Shown here: positions 25,001 through 36,232 of the stretch, in pieces | Layout: the number at the start of each line of letters is the position of its first letter | Numbering within the stretch: the first letter of the stretch is position 1 | Assembly: GCA_020912385.1 (NCBI GenBank) | Contig: CP087206.1 | Location: 1,426,001-1,490,000, forward strand | Length of the DNA: 64,000 bases | Origin: Neofusicoccum parvum | Taxonomy: Eukaryota; Ascomycota; Dothideomycetes; Botryosphaeriales; Botryosphaeriaceae | Reading direction: 5' to 3' | The notes under the pieces: model-generated | The model's input: only the letters and a program-made list of their open reading frames with translations | What the model was told of the DNA's origin: nothing | Database searches by the model: none | Program-made: the position numbers and the translations under genes

Positions 25001-26608
25001 AGAGGCGCCGTCACGCACGTCTTTCGCCGGGGACGGCACGATGACCGGACGCGGGCCGGAAGCGCAGGGCGAGTGGTGAGACCTAATCGTCATGCCGGTT
25101 CTAGCCTGTTGGGCACAGCGGGGGCGGAGACAAGCAGGCCACAGCGGTGGGACGCTGGACGCATGAGGGACTGTTGTCGAGGCTCTCGGAGGCGGGCGGT
25201 GTGCGAGAACCGGTTCATGGACCGTGATGGTGCCGGCACAGGTCGTGTGAGTGCTCAGCAGGCCTTGCGAGTCACGCACAAAGCTGGGCGGGCGTGGCGA
25301 ACAAGCTTGGGTGCGGCTTCGAACGCCACCGACGGCGAGATCGACGCGGGCCAAGCCTAATTGGCTGATCCCGCGACGACGCTGCTGACCGCATACGTGC
25401 AACACCATATTCCGGGCTGATATCGCGCAGGTCTCGTCAATGGCTCTGCGCGCATTCTCACGAGCGTTGGACTGGCCGGCGCCGCGACGCCGCGACTTGG
25501 GCGCTGGCGGCAGCGTCGCATGCAGAGAGTGGGTCGGCGCGGAGACGGGACGGCCTGAGCTCGAAAGCGGCAACGCAAGCGCCGGGCCTCTCCAGCTGGA
25601 GTCGATGATTGTGTGGGCGAAATCCGGAGCGCAAGTGGAGCCCCCCATCATCTGTCCGCGCAGCCCGCGCCAAGACCGTTAACGGAGAGTCTCGGTCCCG
25701 CCGGACGAGTGCCATTGGGCGCCGCAGCGTTATCTCGCTCCAACGCTCGACTGACGCTCAGCTTTCTGTTCGCGTCGCGTGGGGCCACAGGGCGTTTGCG
25801 GCGGGCAGCGGCCGCGCCTGCCGTGCCCGGGGAGAGCGTGCAGCGACGGCAGCGGCGTCATGCGGCGCTCGGCCGTTCCCACCGCGCGCACCGCAGGCCG
25901 AGCGGCGAATCACTTGCCTGCCTCACCCCCGATCACTCATCCATGATCCATCGCGTTTTGCCTCGCTGGCTGTCTGCAGTATACGCGCCGAGGAAGGGGC
26001 CCCGCGTCCCCAGTATCGAAATTCGCTCAGGCGCGCCTGAAAGCTTGGGGGAGCGCAGGCCCGCAGTGGTCAGGCGTGGATGCGTGGGCAAGGTCCGGGG
26101 CAGCCCATTGCTGCGAGCGCCTGCTGCGAGCATTAGTCGACCGCGCATACGGCGCCACCCCAGCGAGCAGCCCACGGAGTTGGAGTGCCTGGCGCCAGAG
26201 GATGCGCGCTAGGCCGCCGCCTCCATGCCGCATCGGCCTGTACGATACCGCGCGGCAGGCCTTGGCTCACGTCCGCGTCCTGGTACGCCCGCCTGTTGCG
26301 GCTAGTCTGCAGAGCCTCCCGGTGGGTCAAGCTTTGCGGCGCCGCGGCACCGCGCTTGTTACGGCTTGGTCAGATTTCCAACGCGCCGTATTGATTCACT
26401 CGTCGATGCAACCATGCCGCTCCCTCGTACGTCATCGGGTCGGCGCTCCAAGTTGGCCATCCATGGCTAGCTCGCTGCTACAGAACTGTTCTCTTTCCCA
26501 GCTCCATGGCTCCGCGCTGCGCCAGCCCGGCACGGTTCTTTTAAAGTCCCCCGAGTCCCCCGCCCTCTCCGTTTCCTGCCACCGCCTCTCTGCCCTCCGC
26601 CTTCCAAC
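22034..26608. other. Longest gene-free region, 4.6 kb
   Basis: Between divergent RRP1 and an MFS gene. The right third (about 24.9-26.6 kb) is GC-rich and promoter-like. The left part (22.3-24.7 kb) is nearer 50% GC and contains minus-strand stretches that look like worn coding sequence: a 110-codon open frame at 22535-22870, a 72-codon one at 23197-23415 and about 60 coherent codons at 23640-23850 (containing FLRANIQEAKQRH). They have no ATG-to-stop model or recognisable domain, so I do not call genes. Confidence 0.5.
22344..22369 (+). repeat. (TTC)n plus T-run microsatellite
   Basis: About five TTC units running into a homopolymer of T, at the start of the gene-free region. Confidence 0.85.
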
Positions 26609-28445
26609 ATGGCTCCCCCGTCAGACGAGTTGACCCGCGCACAGCAGGGCAGTGTCGCCTCCAAGGCCGCGTCGAAGACGTCCGACAGCTCGGCCAACGA
26701 ACGCCATGAGGTCCTGGACGAGAAGCCTTCCGAGGCCAAAGCCTACCAGGAGCAACAGGCGATCAACGACCGCGTTCCCACCATCACGGAGGACGATCCC
26801 GAGGTCTACAAGATGCTCGGTTTCTGCTACCCCACCTGGTACAAGTGGTACATTCTCTCTGTCATCTTTGTCATCCAGTGTTCCATGAACTTCAACGCCA
26901 GTATCTACGCCAACGGAATCACCGGTCTGGAAGAGGAATTCGGTATCAGCGCCCAGGGAGCCCGCACCGGCCAGCTGATTTTCCTCGTCGCCTACGCTTT
27001 CGGATGCGAACTCTGGGCCCCATGGTCTGAGGAGTTCGGTCGGAGGCCCATCCTCCAGTGGTCTCTTGGCCTCGTCAACCTCTGGTCGATCCCCTGCGCG
27101 GTCGCCCCCAATTTCGGAACAATCTTGGGCTTCCGTTTCCTCGGTGGTCTTTCGTCCGCCGGTGGCTCCGTCACCCTCGGCATGGTCGCCGACATGTGGC
27201 AGCCCGATGACCAGCAATTCGCCGTCGCTTACGTCGTTTTCTCTTCCGTCGGTGGCTCGGTCCTTGGCCCCATCGTCGGAGGCTTCGCTGAGACATACCT
27301 GAGCTGGCACTGGGTCTTCTGGCTGCAGCTGATCTTCGGCGGCGCCACTCAGCTCCTACACTTTTTTACCGTCAAGGAGACCAGAGCCACCGTGCTCATG
27401 AACCGTCACGCTGCAAAGCTCCGCAAGCAGGGTAACGCCAACGCCTATACTGCCGACGAGCTCGAAAAGCTTCACGTCAAGGAATCTGGGGTTTGGAACA
27501 TCAAGGGCCTTCCTCTGAAGGAGATTGTCACCATCTGGATCCGTCCCTTCAGGATGTTCGTGACTGAGCCCATTGTCCTGTTCCTGTCTCTCCTCTCGGG
27601 TTTCAGTGACGCTCTGATCTTCACGTTCCTCGAGTCCTACGGCCCGGTGTTCAAGCAGTGGAACTTCAGCACAATCGACATTGGTCTTGCTTTCATCCCG
27701 TAAGCTGCATCCATTTCTAAGAATGCAAATTGCTCTCTAACGTGATCTTCCATAGACTCTTCGTTGGCTATTTCCTTGCATGGGTCTCCTTCTTCCCGTG
27801 GTTCTTCAAGCAAACCAAATTGATCAAGGAGGGAAGAGACTACCCCGAATATCGCTTGAAATGGCTTCTGTTCACCGCTCCTCTTGAGACAATCGGTCTG
27901 TTTGGCTTCGCTTGGACGAGCATGGGACCTGACTACAACCCATGGATTGCACCATTAATATTTTCCGCCCTCGTCGGTATCGCAAACGTGAGTAGTGTGA
28001 ACAAACCCTGTCCATGACACCTGTTAATTGGTCATAGTACGCAATTTACATGGCCACGATCGACTACATGGTTGCTGCCTACGGTCCTTACGCGGCTTCA
28101 GCTACTGGAGGTAATGGATTCGCTCGCGACTTCCTTGCCGGTATCGCGGCTCTCTACGCCACACCACGTAAGCGCAACCCACAGAACACTGCCATGCCTT
28201 TCAGAAGCTAACATAATCCTTCGGCAGTCTACACCAATGTCGGCTCTGCACCTAAAAACCTCGCCTACGCATCTACCATCCTTGCCTGCCTTGCCGTCTG
28301 CGTCACCATCCCCATCTACGTCTTCTACTTCAAGGGCCCGCAGATCCGTGCTCGCTCGAAATTCGCCCAACAAATTGGCGAGGAGAGGCAAGCACATCAA
28401 GGCCGTAGGCGTGCGTCTGTCACACCCAAGCCGGAGCATGTTTAA
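26609..28445 (+). CDS. MFS transporter, DHA1-type, unknown substrate
   Basis: Exons 26609..27699, 27756..27987, 28038..28167 and 28228..28445 give 556 residues with introns of 56, 50 and 60 nt. About 80 polar cytoplasmic residues precede twelve predicted helices: helix 1 YILSVIFVIQCSMNFNASIY, a motif-A loop at APWSEEFGRRPIL, FRFLGGLSSAGGSVTLGM (helix 4 region), motif-C-like GGSVLGPIVGGF, a cytosolic loop with VKETRATVLMNRHAAKLRK, and the second half ending YAIYMATIDYMVAAYGPYAAS and a basic tail. These motifs fit the DHA1 drug:H+ antiporter branch (polyamine/multidrug type). A TTTTAAAG element about 70 bp upstream and a CT-rich leader suggest a strong promoter. Substrate cannot be inferred; no biosynthetic genes lie next to it. 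Confidence 0.9.
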
Positions 28446-30627
28446 ATGTGTGGCTGGCTCACTGCCTACCATCAATTTTCCTTCTCACCCCAGGAGGATG
28501 CGCTCCTCTATTCTATCTCTGCTTAGTCTTTCCCGTCCAGCCTCAACATCAAAGAGAGATCATCATTTCGGATAGACTCTTTGTTCGCCTAGACAACAAG
28601 AGAGAAGTGAGACGCATCATTTACCCTTTTCCACCTTTATTATTTTCCTTTATTTCTTTAGGACATAATGTTTCCAATCAGTAACGAGACTCCACCGTAA
28701 CGACATTACGCAGAAAGAGGCACCGTTGTCATACTCGAGGTAGAGACAGCAGGCGAAGAGGAATGACGGATAAGAAGTAACTCGCGAGAAAAGTTGCATC
28801 AGCGCACAGAGGTACACCCAAGTTGCCGGTATTGCAGGGCAGTTGCTGGGTGGCACTTGGTGTTTATGCGTTCTTGTTACACCCACATTGGGCAAGCAAT
28901 TAAAGAATGAACAATCGATATAAAATATAAAATCAGAAGTATGTCTCCGGTGAGCTGTGAGAGATAATGGTGTTTGCGTGCGATGGGTTGTGGTATCCTA
29001 CCTTCTGTTGGACATCGCCCTTGTGTGGTCTTCCCATCAGTGTAGTCCATCGCTAGTGAGAGTTGGAATGCTTGTCCGTCTCAAACAGCCATGTTTCTCA
29101 ATGGACCTTCGCAACGGGGTGAGTGCTTCAGCTCCCATGCTGCGAAGGCTTTTCATACTATTAGGCCGCTCTTAACGAAGCGCTTCAATGGGAATTGCAA
29201 CCTCATAAATAAATCTCATTCCAAATAGATAATCCCGATTCCTTGTTCCCCGCAGCGACGACCTGATAGAACCAGCAGCTCGAATTCAACTGGCTAACAA
29301 TCACTTCCTCTTTCACTTGATCGTCCGTCCGACCTAGCTGCGGTGCCTTTTTCTTCCTCGTCTACGTGACCCAGTATCCTCCCTTCCCTCCCACCCACCT
29401 CGCGCCATCCTCGTTCTTTCATAGCGTCCTTTCCAACCCTTTCATTTCTCCACCCTTCCTTCCTCACATTCCCCAACAAACGTAGCATGATAGCGGGGAG
29501 GGAAAAGGCTCTTACGTAAGGGTGGACACTTGCGCTGGGCCGAGGAGTGGAGAGTTGAGCGCGGGGAAGGGTGGCTGGAAGTGTTGTTTAGTTGCCAGGA
29601 AAATGCTGTTGAGGGTAGAACGTGGAGTTTGTAGAGTTTCCGGTTTAGGACGGTGGCTTGAGTCATCCGTGCGGATTTGGGGAGGTGCAAGATGAAGGGA
29701 GGGGATGGTGAGTTTGACGATGCGGAAGTGGCTGGATAGCATTCGGGCGCGTAGGTAGGTAACTGGATTATTCTTTTGAAGAAAAAGCAAAGATAGAGGG
29801 TGGCTTTTTACGTTAAGTTGCGTGCTCAAGGTACGTCTGGACAGATATATGCTGCATGGGTGGTGTGTGATCTTCCGTAGAGAGTTATTGTGCATATGGG
29901 TCTCAGAATGTAGACGCGTAATCTTCGGTCTGCATGAGAGTGAAGTGGAAAGGAGAGACTTAAGCATAGAGATCTTTCGCACATACTACAGTCAAGAAGT
30001 CATGGTGCACATCTTCACAGGTAGTTAAAGGGTTTGCCCAAACGGATATGAAAAGGGGTCCCTCCCGTTCAAGTGTCCGTACAAATACTTCAATTTCGGA
30101 TAGAGAGAATACGATCCTTATCTGAACAGACAAGTGGTCCCTCATCAGGCACGCGTGACCATCAAAGTTGCTTCAACAAGGAGATGGCAGCAGAAAACTC
30201 CGATTTACCCAAACTCTATAGAACAAAAAGTATCTGAGGCCTGCTCACGAAGAAGTAAAAAAGAAAATCCATCAGGAATACAGCTCCAAGAACTGATGTC
30301 TCCCTATGCTTTTACCAAACCCGATCCTGTTACGTCCAGTCATAAATCTCGTCAAGTCGTCATCCATGCGATCTCCCAGTATACCGTCTCCGAGCGCCCA
30401 AGGAGCAATTTTTGTCGTTCATGAAAAACACCCGCTGTCGCTCAAGTCGCTTGAAGAGAGAAAAGAAAAAGGCAAAAGAGAAAAGATAATTTGCGGGGAG
30501 AAGAGAAATATCCCAGATCCCCCGCAACCCAGCATCCACCAAGCCCCATGTTCAAGGCCATGTCACCACTGATCCACTTCAGACCGGGACCTTCCTCCCA
30601 AGCCACACCGACTGAAAAGGACCGTTC
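28446..30627. other. Convergent intergenic region, 2.2 kb
   Basis: Between the stops of the MFS gene (+) and the Cys-rich gene (-). Mixed composition with pyrimidine-rich stretches near 29300-29460. The open frames here are short, lack domains and have no splice support; I see no gene. Confidence 0.5.
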
Positions 30628-30855
30628 TCAGCGTCTTCCAGCAGCAGCCGCGGCCTTTGCCTTCCGGGTGTTGATGATGGCCTCGGAGTCACCGTTGAGG
30701 TTGCAGACACCGCAGACCTGATCCATCTTGAGGGTCTGCCAGATCTCGCCACCGTTGGCGCAGGGCCGCTGCTTCAGGGCGGCGGGCGGGCAGTAGGCGG
30801 CGAAGACGGTGTTGGTGTGGCCGCAGACATGGCTGTGGGCGTAGTAGCGGCACAT
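30628..30855 (-). CDS. Small cysteine/histidine-rich fungal protein, 75 aa
   Basis: Single exon, ATG at 30855 in good context (ACCAAGATG). Cysteines at residues 2, 11, 22, 32, 48 and 51 and histidines at 7, 9 and 13 form a zinc-ligand-like pattern: MCRYYAHSHVCGHT, VFAAYCPPAA, QRPC, GEIWQTLKM and VCGVC. No signal peptide is seen, so it is not a typical secreted effector. I recall similar short proteins starting MCRYY-H-C-H in many filamentous fungi, with no known function; the tail is basic and Ala-rich (NTRKAKAAAAAGRR). The frame stays open upstream of the ATG, so a longer N-terminal form is formally possible but would be Pro/Ser junk. The metal-binding idea is inference from residue spacing only. 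Confidence 0.72.
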   Translation of the reverse strand: MCRYYAHSHVCGHTNTVFAAYCPPAALKQRPCANGGEIWQTLKMDQVCGVCNLNGDSEAIINTRKAKAAAAAGRR

Positions 30856-33800
30856 CTTGGTGGGCGGTGGTGGTCGGGTGGAGCTGAAGATGCTGGCTGA
30901 TGTCCGGGTTCTCTGCCTCGTGCTGAGGGGGACTTCTGGGATTGAGGATGGTTTGTTGAGGCCTTGGCTTCGGCGGATTGAAGGCCGAGGACTGGAGTGG
31001 GGTGAGGTGAGACGCCGGGGTGTTTGGGACGGATGCTCGGCTGCGGTGGATTGAGGAGGTGGCGATGGGGCCTGATGATAGAGGCTGATGGTGTTGAGCT
31101 CAGTGGGCGATGCCTGGGGCGTCAAGGCCTCGTGGAGGCTGCAGAAGCGAGGGTGGAGAAAAGCCTGGAAGTCTGGAGGCGGCTGCGGAGGCGGACCCGC
31201 GGCGCGTGGCAGTGGATAAAAATTTCCGGGGAGAGGTAGGCTTGCCTCCAGGAGACGGTCCGAATGGGGCGAGGCAGTGCCCGATGGGGTCTTGCAAAGA
31301 CGCGGTGAGAAGTGCTGATGGCGGGTAAGCAGTAAGACGGGCATGCTGGCGGGCTTTTATGGGCGGTTTGCGGGTGAGCAATATGGAATTGGAGACGCTG
31401 GAAATAGCTGGGCGGTCTGGTTTGATGGTCAGAAGGATTTGGCAGACGCCTGCGCAGTGCAGATGGGTATGCACTGCAAGCCGAACCGGCCGGCCGTGGT
31501 TGCACTCAGGCATGCTGGAGGGAGACTGCGAGGTGAGGCCGTCTCGCTGCTGCATGGGCGAGCATGACAGATTGTCGCCGTGGAGGGTGGGCCTACTGTC
31601 AGCACTTCAGCCTTACGGTAGGGCGTCTGCTGCATCCGGAACGTGACGGATGATATAGGAGCGCGAGGAGAATCCTGTGCGAGTCGCGGCTACGGCAGAC
31701 ATAAGCAGCGCCGGGATGCCGGCTGGCGGATGGGCCGCGGCTGGACAACACGGACGGCCTATCAGAGCCGCCAGGCGACGACTGCAGCGGCTGCGTCAGG
31801 CGTCCCGCGTGGAGAACGGGGGGGAAGGGCCGGCACGAAGAGCGCGCGCGCGTGTGCGTGCGGGAGGATGCGTCGCAGAGCGCGTCGTGGGGCTGGTTGA
31901 CAAAACCGCAACAGCAGGCAAACGGGCGCGCGCAGGCTCGCCGGCCGCCATGACAATTGTCGAAGCAAGGACGAGCGGGCGCGGACAGCGCGCGGAGGAG
32001 CGGCCTCCGGGCGTTGCGAGCGGGAGGCGGCGCCGCGGCAATATACAATATACAGTCTGCGCAGTCGCTGGAGGAGCGCCGCGGCTCGAGCCCGGATGAT
32101 GTCACGGCCGCGGCGGCAGGGCCTCAGCAGCAGCAGCAGCGTCAGGGCCGCGGCGCTGCGTCGTTGCCGCGAGCGGTCAGCGGCAGGCGGCGCGGAGGCT
32201 CTGGGCGGCAGCCAATGGGCGCGCGGCTTGACCGCTCTTCTGGCGACTGCCCGCCGCCGTGCCACCCAGCCTCGCGCCGGCTCGGATCTCGCGCTGGATG
32301 CGATCGTGCTGGGGGCGTGTGTTTTGTCGCGATCAGCTGCCGGCCGCCACCGCCTGCGTCCGGGCCGCCCGTCGTGCGCCGCCTGCGCTGGCAGTCGTCC
32401 GTCCCACGCGTGAAGAAGAGGGGCCGCCGCTCCAACCGGCATCCCGCCCTCGCCCGCAGGCCGTCGCGCGCGCCCTCACCGTCGCCGCGCGCGTCTCCGC
32501 GCTCTTGTTCCACCGCGGCGGGCGCCTGGCCGCCACGGGCGCGGGCTGGAGGCTCCGGCGCTGCTGGAACGGTCAGATCAGTCTGATCCGGCGATCATAG
32601 TGCCTGGTCTATAGGCGCAGCCCAGCCACACTGCCAACTGGCACTGACGCACCGCGCACCAGAGAGGCGACGTTCATGCAGCTACCGGCAGCGAAGCTTT
32701 GAACACGTAGCCGTCAGCTGCATGTGGCCTGCCGCCTTTGTCCAACCCTCCAACCCACGCGGCCGACAGCCTGGACAGCTGCGGGAGAGCCATGGCCCGC
32801 CCGATAGTAGTACACCCGCCGCCCGCCTGTAGTGCCCGCGCCGCCGTGTGCTTTTTTATTTTTTTCCCGGCCTGAGTCCTGCTGCCAGCTGTTCTGCCAG
32901 CACGCCCTCCACACCACACCCTCCGCGCGCCCATCCGCGCCAGCGCACCCCTCCACACTGCAGAGTATAAGGCGAGCAGCCTGCGACTGCCGCTCGCAAG
33001 TGTGCCGGGCCCAGCCAGCTTCAGCGTCCTAAAACTCTTCCCCAGAGCATTGACCATAGTCACACCGCCTGCCCTCCGCCACCAGGCGCAATGCGTTGTC
33101 GGCCGCCCAGATCCAGTGCCATCCTGCTCCTCCGCTGCCCGCCGCCCGCCATCCACCGCACGATACACGCCTCATGAGTGACGTCTGCCGTTGATGTGTC
33201 CGAGTATGCGCGCCTCAGCCCAGCACGCCCCACCATTGGCCTCGCGTTGATCCTCCTCTCCACAGCCTTCTTTTTTCCTTCTCGAATGAATGGGCGGCTT
33301 TCCTGTCTGATACCCCAATTGTTGATTTAGAGGTAATATAGCGACGCTCCTCCGGCCTAGCGCGCGTCATCCCAGACACAGCCTGGTTGATCTTCCTCTT
33401 ACCGCTGGAAGCTTGGGCAAGCGCGCGCGCTGACAGCTGGCAGGCCGTGGGCAACCATCATAGTGCTTCCACGGTTCCGTCTCTTTTGCGTCGTCCGCAT
33501 CTCTCGATATACCCGAGGCGGCTCCAACCCAGCGCGGCCGCACTCACCCAACACACGTCCTCTCCTGTCCGGCGGCTTTTTGTCTTTCCCAGCTTTCACC
33601 ACCGTAATAGTCCCCACGGCACCGCATCGCCGTCCCGGAAATTGGCCCTGTGTTGCTTAATCCCGGCCGCGTTGCACCCGAGCAAACACCAAACGCAAGC
33701 CTGCGCGCTCTTAATATAATCCGCTGACGATTAGCCCCGCCGTGCCATTGGCAGCTGCTCGGACTCGCGCCCGTCTCTCGCGCGCCTCCTCTGCATTGCG

Positions 33801-34000
33801 CGCATCAGCTTGTCGGGTTGAAGTGTGGCGGTGTCCGGGTGCGTGGGCTCCAACCGTCCTTGCCTTGCGGCCTGCCTTTGCGCCTTCCCTGGGCGGCACG
33901 GGCGGACACGTCGCGCCTGGATCCAGACCGGCGACAAGGCTTCATCTTCCTTGTTCTGTGTTCTGAGAGACGTGCAGCGCGCACGCCTGCCAGCGCGACC
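30856..34000. promoter_or_regulatory. Long GC-rich divergent upstream region, 3.1 kb
   Basis: Between the Cys-rich gene and the 14-3-3-like gene. The core 31.6-32.6 kb is strongly GC-rich and CpG-rich, which keeps several frames open by composition alone. From about 33.0 to 34.0 kb it becomes pyrimidine-rich, fitting a long leader. A GAGTATAAGGC element near 32964 could be a TATA box but is 1 kb from the next start. No gene is supported. Confidence 0.5.
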
Positions 34001-36196
34001 ATGGCTAGCTCCGATGTCGACCTCAAGCACCTGGCCCGCGTCGCGGTGGCCATAGAACCCAAGAACCCGATCCTGGCGGCGTCCCTGCGGCAGATCGAAG
34101 GCAACTCGATCATGCTCGCGCCGCGCCTGTACCGCGCGCGCAAGATGCGCAAGCTCGACACGTCGCGCGACACCAAGTCGCTGTCCAACTACCAGCACAT
34201 CCTGTGGCTGGCACGTGAGGGTCTTTCCATCTTGGAGGTCGACGTGCTGCCCTACACCCAACAGGGCCAGTACGGCGCCGAGGCCGCCATCCTCACCGCA
34301 AAGCTGCGCGCCTCTTTCCTGCACATCTTCGCGCTCTTCCACAACCAACCTCCCGTCACCAAGACCGACCCGAGATCGTCGCCCGCAACCACCAAGCCCG
34401 ACCCCAGAGCCCCGGCCACAGCCGCACCGCCCGTCACTGCGCCCGCCAACGGCAAAGGCCACCGGTACACCGGCTCGAAGGGATCCAGCGGCAGCGACCC
34501 TCAGACGCCGCCGCGAGCAAACCAAAGCAAGCTCAAAGACCCAGGCAACGTCGGCCGCACAGCAGGCCTGCGAGATCCTGTCGGCTCCATCACGTCCGAG
34601 ACGTCCTTCGTCACCAACCCTTACGCAACCAACAACCCCGCCAGATCTTCCAACGGCGCAGTGCAATCACCCCAACCTCCTCCTGGCCTGCCTGGCCTTC
34701 CCTCAGCACCCCGTCCGTCAGCTTTCATCCTACCACCACTCAACTTCCTACCAATGGCCGAGAGCTACTTCGCCAACGCCAGCCGTCTCGCGGCAGCCTA
34801 CATGCCTGGCTCTCACCCACTCCGTCTCTCTGTCGAAGTTGAGCATTGCGCCTTCATCTGGGACTGCTTGCACGATCACCAGTACGCCAGGCGCCTCGCG
34901 CGCCACACCATTCGAGAAGTCTACCACGCGAAGGAGGGCATGGACGATGAGGATTTCGAAGATGCCGCGAAGATGGTCGACCACCTCGGCAAGGTCATGA
35001 AGCGCAAGAGCATTGACACCACCCCGAAGATGGTCGGGTCTGGAACGCCGCCGGGAGCGAAGGACGGCAGCCCTGCAACGAAGCAAGAGTGGATGGAACG
35101 CGAGGCGCGTGCTGTCGGTGGCGGGCTGCGCGGGTTTGCCCACGTCCAGGGTCAATTAGGTAAGTCAATCCCGCCAGATCTTTTGACGCTCCGATAGTTA
35201 TATAATCAGGTTCCGACAGCGCGCCTCAACGAGAGCCTCAATCCATTCGAGACGAACGGATCGTTTCAGGGCCTACCCGATCTCGTGCTAGCCGAAGACC
35301 TGCTCGAAGAGATCCGCGGATATGACGGCAAGAAGGAACCTGTGGAGAACGAGGACGAGGACTGGAGCGTGCGCTACCACCCAGACAGCTTCAGGATGCG
35401 CAAGATTGGCGGCCCGGCCCGGAACTTCCCTCCGAATGGAACAATCGTTGACTACGAGCTCGTTCCCAAGTACGACGTCTCCCTGGTCGCAGACCTTCTG
35501 CGGGCTGTCGCTCCCGCGGGTGAGCGCTTCATCGCGGAGCGCATCGTCCTGCGGGGCGGCGGACCCATCGACCTTCCCGACGCTCCCGCTTCTCCTGCCC
35601 GCCTTGCCGCTGCCCGCGCCGCCGCCCACGGCCCCGCCGCCGCCACCACGACGGAAGCCGCCAAGGGAGATGAGGAGGAGCTCCCAGAGTACGACTGGTC
35701 TCCGCGGGTCTGGCGCCACGGCGGAGAGATGCTCAAACCAGCCCCGTTCGTCGCCGACCTGCGACGCCAGGCTAAGCTCTCCGCTGTGGCACCGCCGGCT
35801 GTGGGCGCTCCCCCAGGAGCTCCCCGGCTGACGGCAGTCCGGCCTGTAGAGGTCAGCGCCGGCTCTGGGGGTCCCGTCCGCATCTCTCTGGCGGGGATGG
35901 AGGAGGAGAGCAGGGGGGAGTGGGAGGAGGAGATGGAGAAGCTAGAGGCGGAGATCCGCCTGGAGATGGAGGTGCAGGAGATGGGGGTGTGGGGGAGGGT
36001 GGTGGTGGAAGAGATGGCGGAGGAGAAGGATCTCCTGCTTCGGCAGGAGATCGAGGCGGAGATGGCGGAGCAGGAGATGGACGAGGTGGAGATGGGGGTG
36101 GTGGAGGTGGTATGGAGGGAGATCGGGGCGCTGAAGGCGCGCGGTGTCATGCCGTGCTCCTTCAGCGACCAGGGCGTCGTCAAGCTGTCGGGCTGA
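34001..36196 (+). CDS. Fungal 14-3-3-like domain protein, 711 aa
   Basis: Exons 34001..35159 and 35220..36196; the 60-nt intron (GTAAGT...CGACAG) joins HVQGQL to ARLNESLNPF. The first 115 residues resemble the fungal 14-3-3-like family: NPILAASLRQIEGNSIML, RARKMRKLDTSRDTKSLSN and HILWLAREGLSILEVDVLP, then LRASFLHIFALFHNQPP. A Pro/Ser/Thr-rich linker follows (about 120-250), then a second conserved block with FANASRLAAAYMPGSHPLRL, FIWDCLHDHQYARRLARHTI and a long helix. Near residues 430-520 comes a region with PDLVLAEDLLEEIRGYD and FRMRKIGGPARNFPPNG. The last 100 residues are an extreme Glu/Met/Val-rich helix-like tail coded by a purine tract. True 14-3-3 phosphopeptide binding is not shown; I would call this a divergent relative. 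Confidence 0.8.
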
Positions 36197-36199
36197 GAG

Positions 36200-36232
<33 letters not shown>

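Noticed and set aside
22034..26608. Secondary-metabolite or defence cluster in the gene-free region
   Set aside because: No synthase, NRPS/PKS, HET or NLR domain is visible; the MFS and Zn2Cys6 genes nearby are 11 kb apart and not accompanied by biosynthetic enzymes.
31600..32600. Overlapping long frames in several phases
   Set aside because: All are Arg/Ala/Pro-rich products of very high GC content; none has a domain.
34001..35159. Canonical 14-3-3 protein
   Set aside because: Only the fungal 14-3-3-like pattern is seen; length and the second half do not match true 14-3-3 proteins of about 250 residues.
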